Shown piece after piece: positions 1 to 6,528 of a stretch of 9,335 nucleotides of DNA. Within the stretch, counting starts at the first letter, position 1; every line of letters begins with the position of its first letter. The notes below the pieces were generated by a model. It searched no databases and was not told where the DNA came from. It saw only the letters and a program-made list of their open reading frames with translations. The stretch comes from JBBUX01 sp037445775. Lineage in GTDB: Bacteria; Actinomycetota; Coriobacteriia; Anaerosomatales; PHET01. The position numbers were made by a program, and so were the translations under genes. The stretch spans positions 1 to 9,335 of the forward strand of contig JBBIJX010000061.1 in NCBI GenBank assembly GCA_037445775.1. Reading direction: 5' to 3'.

Positions 1-200
1 ACCCGATTGCTCGCGCTTTCCAACAGTGCAGGGTTGCGCCGCTCGCCTTACAGGTGGAGACTTGGTGGCGCGCGCGTGCCCGTGCAGGTCGCGCGTGTGG
101 AGCGGGGCATCAAGGGGGACAAACAATCGTGGATTGGGGAGAGACTGCAGGTACCCCAGTCAGGGCGGTGCGCCGCCTGTCGTCGAAGGGAGGCAGCAAG
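1..200 (+). other. Leader of the binding-protein gene; no gene recognised
   Basis: I see no convincing coding region here. The reading frames that cross it give Arg/Ala/Gly-rich translations with no family resemblance, and no clear -35/-10 pair is visible. Close to the gene there are three small inverted repeats: CAATC-GTG-GATTG (124-136), GACTG/CAGTC with a 9-nt loop (143-161), and GGCGG-TGCG-CCGCC (164-177). An alternative pairing of GGGG (136-139) with CCCC (154-157) would compete with the second. The end of an upstream gene before base 1 cannot be excluded. Confidence 0.4.
186..193 (+). promoter_or_regulatory. Ribosome-binding site of the solute-binding protein gene
   Basis: The purine tract AAGGGAGG lies 7 nt before GTG 201 and 13 nt before ATG 207. 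The spacing favours the GTG as the start and argues against longer forms beginning near base 54, which would put about 49 residues in front of an otherwise normal lipoprotein signal peptide. Confidence 0.75.
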
Positions 201-1871
201 GTGACGATGCATCTACGTAAGCCCATCGCAGCGCTGCTCGTGTTGGCCTTGGCGCTGTCGGTGGCCGGGCTCGCAGGCTGCGGCGGGAGCGAGCCTGCGG
301 AGCCGGAGAAGCCCGCGGCCGAGGGGCCGGTCAAGGGCGGAACGGTCGTCATCGGCTACGAGCAGGAACCGGCGATCCTGAACCCGTTCATCGAGGGCGG
401 CGACATGATGGCCACGAAGGACGTCATCTCCAACGTGCTTGTGGGACTCGTGCGCATCAAGCCCGACTTCACGTACGAGCCGATGCTCGCAGCGGAGATT
501 CCGGACGAGGCCAATGGTGGCGTGACGAAGGATCCGTTCACCGTCACGTGGAAACTCAAGCCGGAGGCGACGTGGTCTGACGGAACGCCGATCACTGCAG
601 ACGACGTGAAGTTCACGTACGACACGATCATGAGCGACAAGTGGAAGATACTCTCCAAGACTGGTTACGAGGACGTCGAGACCTGCGAAGTCATCGACGA
701 CAAGACGGTCAAGTTCGTCTTCAAGAAGACGTATGCTCCCTATCGTGAGTGGCTATCCGCCTCCTCCTGCGTGCTTCCGAAGCACGTGCTCGAGGGCCAG
801 GACTTCGACACGGTCATGAATGAGTCGATTCCCGTCGCCTCCGGCCCGTTCAAGTTCTCAGAGTGGGTGAAGGGCGACTCGATCACGCTCGAGCGCAACG
901 ACGGCTACTGGGGCACGCCCGCGTGGCTCGACAAGGTCGTCTTCAAGTGGATTCCTGACACAAACACCCAGATCGCGCAGATGAAGACCGGTGAGGTCGA
1001 CGCCGTCAACCCCTCGCCCGATCCCGCGCTCATCGAGCAGCTCGAGGCTATCGACGGCGTGAGCGTCCAAGCGGACGCCGGGACCATCTGGGAGCACTTC
1101 GCGTTCAACGTTTCGAAGGCGCCGGTCGATGACGTCAAGGTGCGCCAGGCGATCGCCTATGCCATCGACCGCCAGAAGATCGTAGACGAGGTCATGCTCG
1201 GCCAGGTGAAGCCGCTCAACAGCATTCTCGTGCCCGAGCAGCCGCAGTTCTATATCCCGGCGTGGGAGAAGTACACCTATGATGCCGCCAAGGCCACGGC
1301 ACTGCTAGAAGAGGCCGGATGGAAGAAGGGCAGCGACGGCATCTATGAAAAGGGCGGCAAGAAGCTCACGCTCGAGTGGAAGACGACCGCCGGCAACAAG
1401 GGCCGGGAGAAGATGGGTCAGATTCTCCAGGCCCAGCTGAAGGAGGTCGGCATCGAGCTGAAGCTCAAGTTCGAAGAGGCTCAGACGTTCTTCGGCGAGT
1501 CGACGGTGAAGGGGAACTTCGTGACCGGCGAGTGGGCATGGCTCGCCGCGCCGGACCCGAGCGTAACGACGCTGTTCTCGGGTAAGTCGCTTCCGCCGAA
1601 CGGCCAGAACTACTACCGCTACAAGAACGACTCCGTGACGCAGCTGTGCGCCGACTCTGACGCCGAGATCGACCTTGCGAAGCGCGCGGAGCTTGTGAAG
1701 GCGATCCAGACGCAGATGGCAGAGGACGTGCCGCTGATACCGCTGTACCAGCGCCTCTCGCTGCTGGCGGTCAAGGACGTCATCAAGGGCCCGCAGAACA
1801 ACGCGACGCTGGAAGGCGTGTTCTGGAACATGGGTGACTGGTGGCGTTCGGACGCCGCGCCTGCGAAGTAG
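201..1871 (+). CDS. Peptide/nickel-type ABC transporter solute-binding lipoprotein (SBP family 5)
   Basis: This is the extracytoplasmic receptor of the importer; it captures a peptide or similar ligand and delivers it to the permeases. From GTG 201 it has 556 residues, normal for family 5 proteins (about 500-600). Residues 1-27 form a lipoprotein signal: charged HLRK, a hydrophobic stretch, then lipobox LAGC with Cys27 as the lipidated residue. A Gly/Pro/Glu/Ala-rich linker follows. The mature domain begins near GGTVVIGYEQEP and shows family hallmarks: ITADDVKFTYD, the VASGPFKFSEW block, ERNDGYW, and VRQAIAYAIDRQKIV in the second lobe. It heads the importer cluster, 129 nt ahead of the first permease with a strong hairpin between. 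Ligand specificity (dipeptide, oligopeptide, nickel or other) cannot be told from sequence. ATG 207 is the alternative start. Confidence 0.93.
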   Translation: MTMHLRKPIAALLVLALALSVAGLAGCGGSEPAEPEKPAAEGPVKGGTVVIGYEQEPAILNPFIEGGDMMATKDVISNVLVGLVRIKPDFTYEPMLAAEIPDEANGGVTKDPFTVTWKLKPEATWSDGTPITADDVKFTYDTIMSDKWKILSKTGYEDVETCEVIDDKTVKFVFKKTYAPYREWLSASSCVLPKHVLEGQDFDTVMNESIPVASGPFKFSEWVKGDSITLERNDGYWGTPAWLDKVVFKWIPDTNTQIAQMKTGEVDAVNPSPDPALIEQLEAIDGVSVQADAGTIWEHFAFNVSKAPVDDVKVRQAIAYAIDRQKIVDEVMLGQVKPLNSILVPEQPQFYIPAWEKYTYDAAKATALLEEAGWKKGSDGIYEKGGKKLTLEWKTTAGNKGREKMGQILQAQLKEVGIELKLKFEEAQTFFGESTVKGNFVTGEWAWLAAPDPSVTTLFSGKSLPPNGQNYYRYKNDSVTQLCADSDAEIDLAKRAELVKAIQTQMAEDVPLIPLYQRLSLLAVKDVIKGPQNNATLEGVFWNMGDWWRSDAAPAK

Positions 1872-1911
1872 CTGAACCGGCCTGTCCAACGCGTCTATCG
1901 CGGATGTGTCA

Positions 1912-1946
1912 ACGGGGCGGGTGTGCGTGAAGCACACCCGCCCCGT
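1912..1946 (+). terminator. Perfect 15-bp hairpin between binding-protein and permease genes (attenuator or mRNA-stabilising)
   Basis: The arms ACGGGGCGGGTGTGC (1912-1926) and GCACACCCGCCCCGT (1932-1946) are exact reverse complements around the 5-nt loop GTGAA. No T-run follows (CACGTGCGTG comes next), so it is not a textbook intrinsic terminator. It lies 40 nt after the binding-protein stop. In Dpp/Opp and other binding-protein operons, structures here commonly cause partial termination or protect the upstream mRNA from 3' decay, giving more receptor than permease. That role is inferred. Confidence 0.7.
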
Positions 1947-2000
1947 CACGTGCGTGTGTACCGTTCCTGACGGCCGTGCGCTAACCTTTGTCCCGAGTGC

Positions 2001-3059
2001 GTGAGGTTCGTCTTCTTCCGAGAGGCGCGGATTCGACACGTGAAGTCGTTGCGGTCGTTCTTCAATCACCTGCGTCGGCTGGGCCCGTTCATCATCCGGC
2101 GTGTCTTCTACAGCGTCATGGTGCTGGCGCTCGGCGCGGTCATCGTCTTCGCGGCGGTGAGCGCTACTGGCGATCCGCTCGCCCGCCTCCGCGCGGACCC
2201 GCGCATCAGACCTGCGGATGTCGCGCGGCTGGAGCGTCAGATGGGGCTCGACCAGCCTCGCTACGTGCAGTTCTTCTACTGGCTTAAACACACCGCGACC
2301 GGTGAGGGCGAGTGGGGGAAGAGCTTCACGATGAAGGTGCCGGTCATGCCCGTGATATGGCAGCGCTTCCAGAACACGCTCGTGTTGATGTCTGCGACCG
2401 TCTTGCTGTGCCTTCTGGTGGCGTTGCCGCTCGGGGTCTTCTCGGCGCTGCGCCAGTACTCGAAACTCGACTACACCGTGACCGCGTTGTCGTTCTTCGG
2501 CTTCTCGATGCCCGTCTTCTTCTTCGGCCTCATACTCCAGCTCGTGCTCGGCTACTACCTGATGGTTTGGCTCGGCCGCTCCGAACCGCTCTTCTACACC
2601 GCGAGCATGTACACCACGGGCATGGAGGACGATCTCGTGAATCGTCTCCAGCACCTCGTGCTGCCCGTGTTGACGCTCTCACTCGCGACCATCGCGGGGT
2701 GGAGCCGCTACCAGCGCTCGGCGATGCTCGACGTCGTGAACTCCGACTACCTCAGGACCGCGCGCGCCAAGGGCCTGCCGGAGCGGGTCGTCATCGGCAA
2801 GCACGCGCTCAAGAACGCACTCATCCCGGTCGTCACCATCGTCGCGCTCGACTTCGCGGCGCTTCTTGGCGGCGCCGTTGTGACCGAGACCATCTTCGCG
2901 TGGCCCGGCATGGGACGGCTCTTCTACCAGTCGCTCGTGCAGGGCGACTTCCCCATGATCATGGGGTGCGTGCTGTTCACGTCGGTCGTTCTCGTGCTCT
3001 TCAACCTGTTCGCCGACATCCTGTACGGCTTTCTCGATCCCCGGATCAGGCAGGAGTAG
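2001..3059 (+). CDS. dppB: Dpp/Opp-type ABC transporter permease, DppB subunit
   Basis: First membrane subunit of the importer, forming half of the translocation channel in the cytoplasmic membrane. The first helix (about residues 35-54) follows the basic IIRR patch. A periplasmic region with ERQMGLDQPRYVQFFYWL, typical of DppB/OppB/NikB, comes next. Further helices start at about 125 and about 160, and the cytoplasmic coupling (EAA) loop DYLRTARAKGLPERVVIGKH begins at residue 249 and contacts an ATPase. The C-terminus LDPRIRQE is the usual family ending. From GTG 2001 it has 352 residues, slightly long; GTG 2040 would give 339, nearer the norm. Neither start has an ideal ribosome-binding site: GAGAGG lies about 14 nt before 2040, and nothing clear precedes 2001. 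The dpp symbol denotes family only; opp, app or nik specificity is equally possible. Confidence 0.92.
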   Translation: MRFVFFREARIRHVKSLRSFFNHLRRLGPFIIRRVFYSVMVLALGAVIVFAAVSATGDPLARLRADPRIRPADVARLERQMGLDQPRYVQFFYWLKHTATGEGEWGKSFTMKVPVMPVIWQRFQNTLVLMSATVLLCLLVALPLGVFSALRQYSKLDYTVTALSFFGFSMPVFFFGLILQLVLGYYLMVWLGRSEPLFYTASMYTTGMEDDLVNRLQHLVLPVLTLSLATIAGWSRYQRSAMLDVVNSDYLRTARAKGLPERVVIGKHALKNALIPVVTIVALDFAALLGGAVVTETIFAWPGMGRLFYQSLVQGDFPMIMGCVLFTSVVLVLFNLFADILYGFLDPRIRQE

Positions 3060-3063
3060 GGCG

Positions 3064-4053
3064 ATGGAGGGGCGCAAGAGGACGGACCGCAGCTCTCGGA
3101 TGGCGGCGTTCAAGACGAAGGAGACGCGCAACGGCCAGGTCGTGCCGCTGGAAGGCTCCGGCCGCTCGCCGATGGATCCCACGGGCGAACTCGTCTACGT
3201 CGCGGGACGCACGCAGACCGAGATGTTCGTCAGGCGCTTTCGGCGTCACCGGATGGCGATGCTCGGCGCGATCGTGCTCGTGATCCTCTATGTGGTGGCG
3301 ATCCTCGCCCCTTGGATCGCACCGTACGACTACACGGAGATCACGTACATGGGCGCGAAACCGCCCTCGGCGGAGCACTGGCTCGGCACCGACGAACTCG
3401 GCCGCGACCAGCTGTCACGGCTCATGATGGGTGGGCGCATCTCGCTCATGGTGGGTGTCGTCGTGGCCGTGCTCGCCTCGTCGATCGGTACGCTCGTGGG
3501 CATGGCGTCGGGCTACTACGGCAAGTTCGTCGACAACACGCTGATGCGCTTCACCGACATGGTGCTGATGCTGCCCCTCCTGCCGCTTCTCATGGTCGCC
3601 GGCAAAGCGACCGGCGGCTCGATGTGGGGCATCGTGATCATCTTGGGGCTGCTGACGTGGATGGGAGTGGCCCGTCTCGTGCGAGGCTCGTTCCTCGCGC
3701 TGCGCGAGAAGGAGTTCGTCGAGGCCGCGCATGCGATGGGCGCGTCGGACTGGCGCATCATCACACGGCACATCCTACCGAACGCCGTCGCTCCCATCGT
3801 GGTGAACACGACGCTTGCGGTGGGCACCGCGATCATCATCGAGTCGGTGCTCTCCTTCCTGGGCTTCGGCATCCAGCCGCCTACACCGAGCTGGGGGAAC
3901 ATGCTCACGGACGCGAAGTCAACGATGACGCTCTACCCGTGGCTCACGTGGGCGCCGGGCATGGCTATCGTCATCACGGTACTGTCAGTGAACTTCTTCG
4001 GCGACGGGCTGCGTGACGCTCTCGATCCGACGCAGATCCGGGTGAAGGAGTAG
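3064..4053 (+). CDS. dppC: Dpp/Opp-type ABC transporter permease, DppC subunit
   Basis: Second channel subunit, partner of the preceding permease. It has 329 residues. About 60 polar N-terminal residues precede the OppC_N-type segment RRFRRHRMAMLGAIVLV, which leads into helix 1. The signature HWLGTDELGRDQLSRLMMGGR follows, typical of DppC/OppC, then the main transmembrane domain. The EAA coupling loop EFVEAAHAMGASDWRIITRH begins at residue 217, and the family block ESVLSFLGFGIQPPTPSWG comes next. The end GDGLRDALDPTQI is typical. ATG 3064 is preceded by AGGAG (3052-3056) at 7 nt, inside the last codons of the upstream gene, which stops 4 nt earlier; translation is probably coupled. The dpp symbol denotes family, not proven substrate. 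Confidence 0.94.
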   Translation: MEGRKRTDRSSRMAAFKTKETRNGQVVPLEGSGRSPMDPTGELVYVAGRTQTEMFVRRFRRHRMAMLGAIVLVILYVVAILAPWIAPYDYTEITYMGAKPPSAEHWLGTDELGRDQLSRLMMGGRISLMVGVVVAVLASSIGTLVGMASGYYGKFVDNTLMRFTDMVLMLPLLPLLMVAGKATGGSMWGIVIILGLLTWMGVARLVRGSFLALREKEFVEAAHAMGASDWRIITRHILPNAVAPIVVNTTLAVGTAIIIESVLSFLGFGIQPPTPSWGNMLTDAKSTMTLYPWLTWAPGMAIVITVLSVNFFGDGLRDALDPTQIRVKE

Positions 4054-4055
4054 GC

Positions 4056-5117
4056 GTGGCGCCGTCCACCTCCGCGGCGGAGCCGCTCTTGAAGATCGAG
4101 GGACTGCGGACCCACTTCGACACCGAAGAGGGTGTCGTGAAGGCGGTCGACGGGGTCGACCTGGAGCTGGCCGCGGGGGAGACGCTAGCGATCGTGGGCG
4201 AGTCCGGATCCGGCAAGACGGTTACGGTACTCTCCGCGCTCGCCCTGCTCCCGAAGACGGCGCGTATCGTCGAGGGCAGCATCACCTTCGACGGTCGCGA
4301 GCTGGTGGGCCTCCCTGAGGAGCAGATGCGCGAGGTGCGAGGTGCCGAGATCGCGATGATCTTCCAAGACGCGCTCACGGCCTTAAACCCCGTCTTCACC
4401 GTGGGCAACCAGATATCGGAGGCGATTCGCCAGCACGACCGCGTGACGAAAGATGAGGCGCGCGAGCGCGCGCTCGAGCTGTTGCAGCGCGTGGGGATCC
4501 CGGAAGCCGCGCGGCGGCTCGACCAGTACCCCCACGAGCTTTCCGGCGGTATGCGTCAGCGCGCGATGATCGCTATGTCTTTGTCGTGCCGCCCAAAGAT
4601 CCTCGTTGCAGACGAACCCACCACGGCGCTCGACGTGACGATCCAGGCGCAGATCCTCTCGCTCATGAACGACCTACGCTTCGACTCCGGGTCGAGCATA
4701 GTCCTCATCACGCACGACCTTGGGGTAGTAGCCGAGATGGCGGATCACGTCGCCGTGATGTACGGCGGCCGCAAGGTCGAGTTCGCGGCGGTCGACGAGT
4801 TGTTTGCCGCGCCCGCGCATCCGTACACATGGGGGCTCCTGCGCTCGCTGCCGCGCCTTGACGAGTGCGTCGGGGAGCAGCGTCTGTTGCCCATCCCGGG
4901 CGTGCCGCCGTCACTCATACATCTGCCGAAGGGGTGCCACTTCCGCCCGAGGTGCCGGTTCGCGCAGGACATCTGCTGCGAGGAGTATCCGCAGCTTCGC
5001 GAAGTTGGTCCAGGACATGTCGCGGCCTGCCACTTCGCGGGCGACTTCGCCGACGAGCCTGTGTGCCCCCGCAGCGATTCCAGGACGCCTGGTGAAGGGG
5101 TGGCAGCGGGTGGCTGA
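4056..5117 (+). CDS. dppD: Dpp/Opp-type ABC transporter ATPase, DppD subunit
   Basis: Cytoplasmic ATPase that pairs with the next gene product to drive import. It has 353 residues from GTG 4056, with AAGGAG (4045-4050) 5 nt upstream, 2 nt after the dppC stop. All nucleotide-binding motifs are intact: Walker A GESGSGKT (48-55), Q-loop Gln104, signature LSGGMRQR (162-169), Walker B ILVADEP with Asp186-Glu187, and the switch histidine His220 in LITHDLG. The C-terminal oligopeptide-transporter extension (after about residue 240) carries Cys294, Cys300, Cys307 and Cys325 in C-x5-C-x6-C-x17-C spacing, plus an extra Cys308. This motif is known in DppD/DppF/OppD-type ATPases, and [4Fe-4S] clusters have been reported in DppD proteins. 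The gene overlaps the next by 8 nt. The symbol is family-level. Confidence 0.94.
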   Translation: MAPSTSAAEPLLKIEGLRTHFDTEEGVVKAVDGVDLELAAGETLAIVGESGSGKTVTVLSALALLPKTARIVEGSITFDGRELVGLPEEQMREVRGAEIAMIFQDALTALNPVFTVGNQISEAIRQHDRVTKDEARERALELLQRVGIPEAARRLDQYPHELSGGMRQRAMIAMSLSCRPKILVADEPTTALDVTIQAQILSLMNDLRFDSGSSIVLITHDLGVVAEMADHVAVMYGGRKVEFAAVDELFAAPAHPYTWGLLRSLPRLDECVGEQRLLPIPGVPPSLIHLPKGCHFRPRCRFAQDICCEEYPQLREVGPGHVAACHFAGDFADEPVCPRSDSRTPGEGVAAGG

Positions 5118-6141
5118 GATCCTCCGAGTCGAGAACCTCGTGAAGCACTTCCCCGTACGGGGCGGGGTGCTGCTGCGCCGCGTGGGGGCGGTCCACGCGG
5201 TCGACGACATCTCGTTCCACGTGAAGGAAGGCGAGACGCTCGGCCTTGTGGGCGAGAGCGGGTGCGGCAAGTCGACGACGGCGCGGCTGATCATGCGTCT
5301 GCTCGAGCCGACGAGCGGCCGTGTCGAGTTTCAGGGACGCGACCTCATGAACCTTCCTCGCGAGGCGCTCCGCCAGGTCCGCCGCGACCTCCAGATCGTG
5401 TTCCAGGACCCCTATGCATCGCTCAACCCGCGCATGACGGTGGGCAACATCATCCGCGAGCCGCTCCTGATTCACGGGCTCGGCAGCCCGGACGAACAGC
5501 GTGAGCGGGTGAAGGAGTTGCTGCAGGTGGTGGGCCTCAACCCCGAGCACGTCGACCGCTACCCGCACGAGTTCTCCGGCGGCCAACGTCAGCGTGTGGG
5601 CTTCGCCCGCGCGCTCGCGACGCGGCCGAAGCTCGTCGTGTGCGACGAACCCGTCTCCGCGCTCGACGTCTCGATTCAGGCCCAGATCATCAACCTGCTC
5701 GAAGACCTTCAGAGCGAGTTCAAGCTTACTTACCTGTTCATCGCTCACGACTTGAGCGTGGTCCGTCACATCTCCGATCGGGTGGGCGTGATGTACCTAG
5801 GCAAGATCGTCGAGATATCGCCGTGCCAACGGCTCTACGATCTGCCGCACCACCCCTACACGCAGTCACTGCTCTCTGCGGTCCCGGTTCCCGATCCGTC
5901 CGTGCAGCGTTCCCGTCGCCGCATCCTGCTCGAGGGAGACGTCCCAAGCCCTGTGGATCCGCCGTCCGGCTGCCGCTTCCACACCCGTTGCCCCATCGCA
6001 CAGCCCGTGTGTTCGAGCGAGGAGCCGCCGCTAAGAGAGGTCGCGCCGGGCCACAGCGCGGCCTGCCACTTCGCCGCGCCGAACCCCATCGACGTGTCGG
6101 CGGTCAAGACGGGCCTCGGGAACCTCACTGCGGCGCGCTGA
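5110..6141 (+). CDS. dppF: Dpp/Opp-type ABC transporter ATPase, DppF subunit
   Basis: Second cytoplasmic ATPase of the importer, forming a heterodimer with the DppD-type subunit. From GTG 5110 it has 343 residues and starts MAEILRVENLVKHFPV, typical of DppF/OppF. AAGGGG (5095-5100) lies 9 nt upstream, and the gene overlaps the preceding stop by 8 nt, indicating translational coupling. GTG 5092, with AGGA 6 nt upstream, is a credible alternative adding six residues. Motifs are intact: Walker A GESGCGKST (48-56), Gln99, signature FSGGQRQR (155-162), Walker B Asp179-Glu180 in VVCDEP, and His213 in LFIAHDLS. The C-terminal Cys288, Cys294, Cys301 and Cys319 repeat exactly the cysteine spacing of the partner ATPase. 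The open frame runs farther upstream (to about 4804), but that part is only a shadow of dppD. Family-level symbol. Confidence 0.94.
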   Translation: MAEILRVENLVKHFPVRGGVLLRRVGAVHAVDDISFHVKEGETLGLVGESGCGKSTTARLIMRLLEPTSGRVEFQGRDLMNLPREALRQVRRDLQIVFQDPYASLNPRMTVGNIIREPLLIHGLGSPDEQRERVKELLQVVGLNPEHVDRYPHEFSGGQRQRVGFARALATRPKLVVCDEPVSALDVSIQAQIINLLEDLQSEFKLTYLFIAHDLSVVRHISDRVGVMYLGKIVEISPCQRLYDLPHHPYTQSLLSAVPVPDPSVQRSRRRILLEGDVPSPVDPPSGCRFHTRCPIAQPVCSSEEPPLREVAPGHSAACHFAAPNPIDVSAVKTGLGNLTAAR

Positions 6142-6152
6142 GCCGAGTCCGC

Positions 6153-6178
6153 GTGCCTGCGAGGGGAGCGCGCAGCAC
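6153..6178 (+). terminator. Possible weak hairpin after the transporter operon
   Basis: GTGC-(C)-TGCG (6153-6161) can pair with CGCAGCAC (6171-6178), giving eight pairs with one bulged C and a 9-nt loop. It starts 12 nt after the dppF stop. No T-run follows, so termination is only a guess from position; in GC-rich DNA such a repeat can arise by chance. Confidence 0.25.
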
Positions 6179-6222
6179 CACGAACAACGCCGTGAGCAGG
6201 GGTGGCGCGGGTCGGGACACCT

Positions 6223-6231
6223 TGCTAGAAT
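6223..6231 (+). promoter_or_regulatory. Extended -10 promoter element for the tRNA-Leu gene
   Basis: TGCTAGAAT matches the extended -10 form TGnTAnnnT at 8 of 9 positions of TGnTATAAT. It ends 30 nt before the mature tRNA 5' end, which would give a 5' leader of about 20-25 nt for RNase P to remove. No good -35 hexamer is visible 17 nt upstream; extended -10 promoters often do without one. It lies in the intergenic region between dppF and the tRNA. Confidence 0.5.
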
Positions 6232-6261
6232 ACCCCTCGCTGTCCGTTGGGACGGCCTAAT

Positions 6262-6347
6262 GTCCGAGTGGCGGAATGGCAGACGCGCTAGGTTGAGGGC
6301 CTAGTGCCCGCAAGGGCGTGCGAGTTCAACTCTCGCCTCGGACACCA
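6262..6347 (+). tRNA. tRNA-Leu (anticodon GAG), CCA encoded
   Basis: An 86-nt class II tRNA with all parts visible. The acceptor stem is GTCCGAG (6262-6268) with CTCGGAC (6337-6343), followed by discriminator A and encoded CCA (6345-6347). The D-arm region is TGGCGGAATGGCAGACGC. The anticodon stem is CTAGG/CCTAG (6288-6292, 6300-6304) around loop TTGAGGG, with anticodon GAG at 6295-6297, reading leucine codons CUC and CUU. The long variable arm is GCCC-GCAA-GGGC. The T arm is GCGAG-TTCAACT-CTCGC (6320-6336). The long variable arm and A discriminator fit leucine. It appears to be its own transcription unit between the transporter and the phosphatase gene. Confidence 0.97.
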
Positions 6348-6355
6348 GCAATGAG

Positions 6356-6386
6356 CAGCGGCTCCTCCGAAACGGGGGAGCCGCTG
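6356..6386 (+). terminator. Terminator-like hairpin downstream of tRNA-Leu
   Basis: CAGCGGCTCCTCC (6356-6368) pairs with GGGGGAGCCGCTG (6374-6386) over 13 bp, with a single T-G wobble and a GAAAC loop. It begins 9 nt after the tRNA CCA. Only a weak T cluster follows (TGTGGCGTTTCC), so the termination signal is imperfect but the position and stability fit a tRNA terminator. Confidence 0.7.
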
Positions 6387-6444
6387 TGGCGTTTCCTGCT
6401 GATCGTCGCGCACGCGGGACAGGGAGCGACATGAGCATGACACA

Positions 6445-6467
6445 CGCGCTGCGCTAGACTGAGCGCG
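6445..6467 (+). promoter_or_regulatory. Candidate promoter/operator before the phosphatase gene
   Basis: A possible -10 hexamer TAGACT (6455-6460) lies inside an exact inverted repeat, CGCGCT (6445-6450) and AGCGCG (6462-6467). The best -35 at 17 nt spacing is TGAGCA (6432-6437), which matches the consensus poorly. If this is the promoter, the mRNA leader is about 45-50 nt and contains a small GGCCGG/CCGGCC hairpin (6470-6488). A repressor or activator could bind the inverted repeat, but it may equally be chance in GC-rich DNA. Confidence 0.3.
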
Positions 6468-6494
6468 AAGGCCGGAACGTTGCCGGCCGGCGGC

Positions 6495-6528
6495 ACGTGG
6501 GGACGCCGGACACGTGGGGGCGTCGGAG
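6495..6528 (+). repeat. 17-bp tandem direct repeat over the phosphatase start codon
   Basis: Unit 1 (6495-6511, ACGTGGGGACGCCGGAC) and unit 2 (6512-6528, ACGTGGGGGCGTCGGAG) agree at 14 of 17 positions and abut directly. The likely start codon GTG 6514 is in unit 2; the equivalent GTG 6497 in unit 1 is in another frame because 17 is not a multiple of three. Confidence 0.75.

Noticed and set aside
54..200. Upstream extension of the binding protein to a start at 54
   Set aside because: It would bury the lipoprotein signal peptide about 50 residues inside the protein; the ribosome-binding site and signal peptide both point to GTG 201.
136..207. Glycine riboswitch-like fragments (GGGGAGAGAC and a later CGAAGGGAGGCAGCAA) before the binding-protein gene
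   Set aside because: The conserved downstream part with TCTCAGGCAAAAGGAC is absent, there is no room for a second aptamer, and the CGAAGGGAGG part is explained as the ribosome-binding site.
1982..1987. TAACCT as a -10 box for a separate permease promoter
   Set aside because: No -35 at suitable spacing, and transcription from the binding-protein gene through the hairpin explains the arrangement more simply.
1305..2654. Long minus-strand open frame opposite the binding protein and first permease
   Set aside because: The translation is His/Arg/Glu-rich with no family resemblance, spans an intergenic hairpin, and mirrors two well-supported plus-strand genes; typical antisense openness in GC-rich DNA.
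4804..5109. Upstream extension of the DppF-type ATPase to a start at 4804
   Set aside because: The extra residues are out-of-frame dppD sequence and unlike any DppF N-terminus; GTG 5110 gives a normal length and start.
4915..5769. Minus-strand open frame of about 284 codons opposite the two ATPase genes
   Set aside because: It lies fully over intact Walker, signature and cysteine motifs on the plus strand and has no recognisable motifs of its own.
6327..6347. tRNA-Leu 3' end as an integration (att) site
   Set aside because: No second copy of the tRNA 3' end, integrase gene or composition change is visible in the window.
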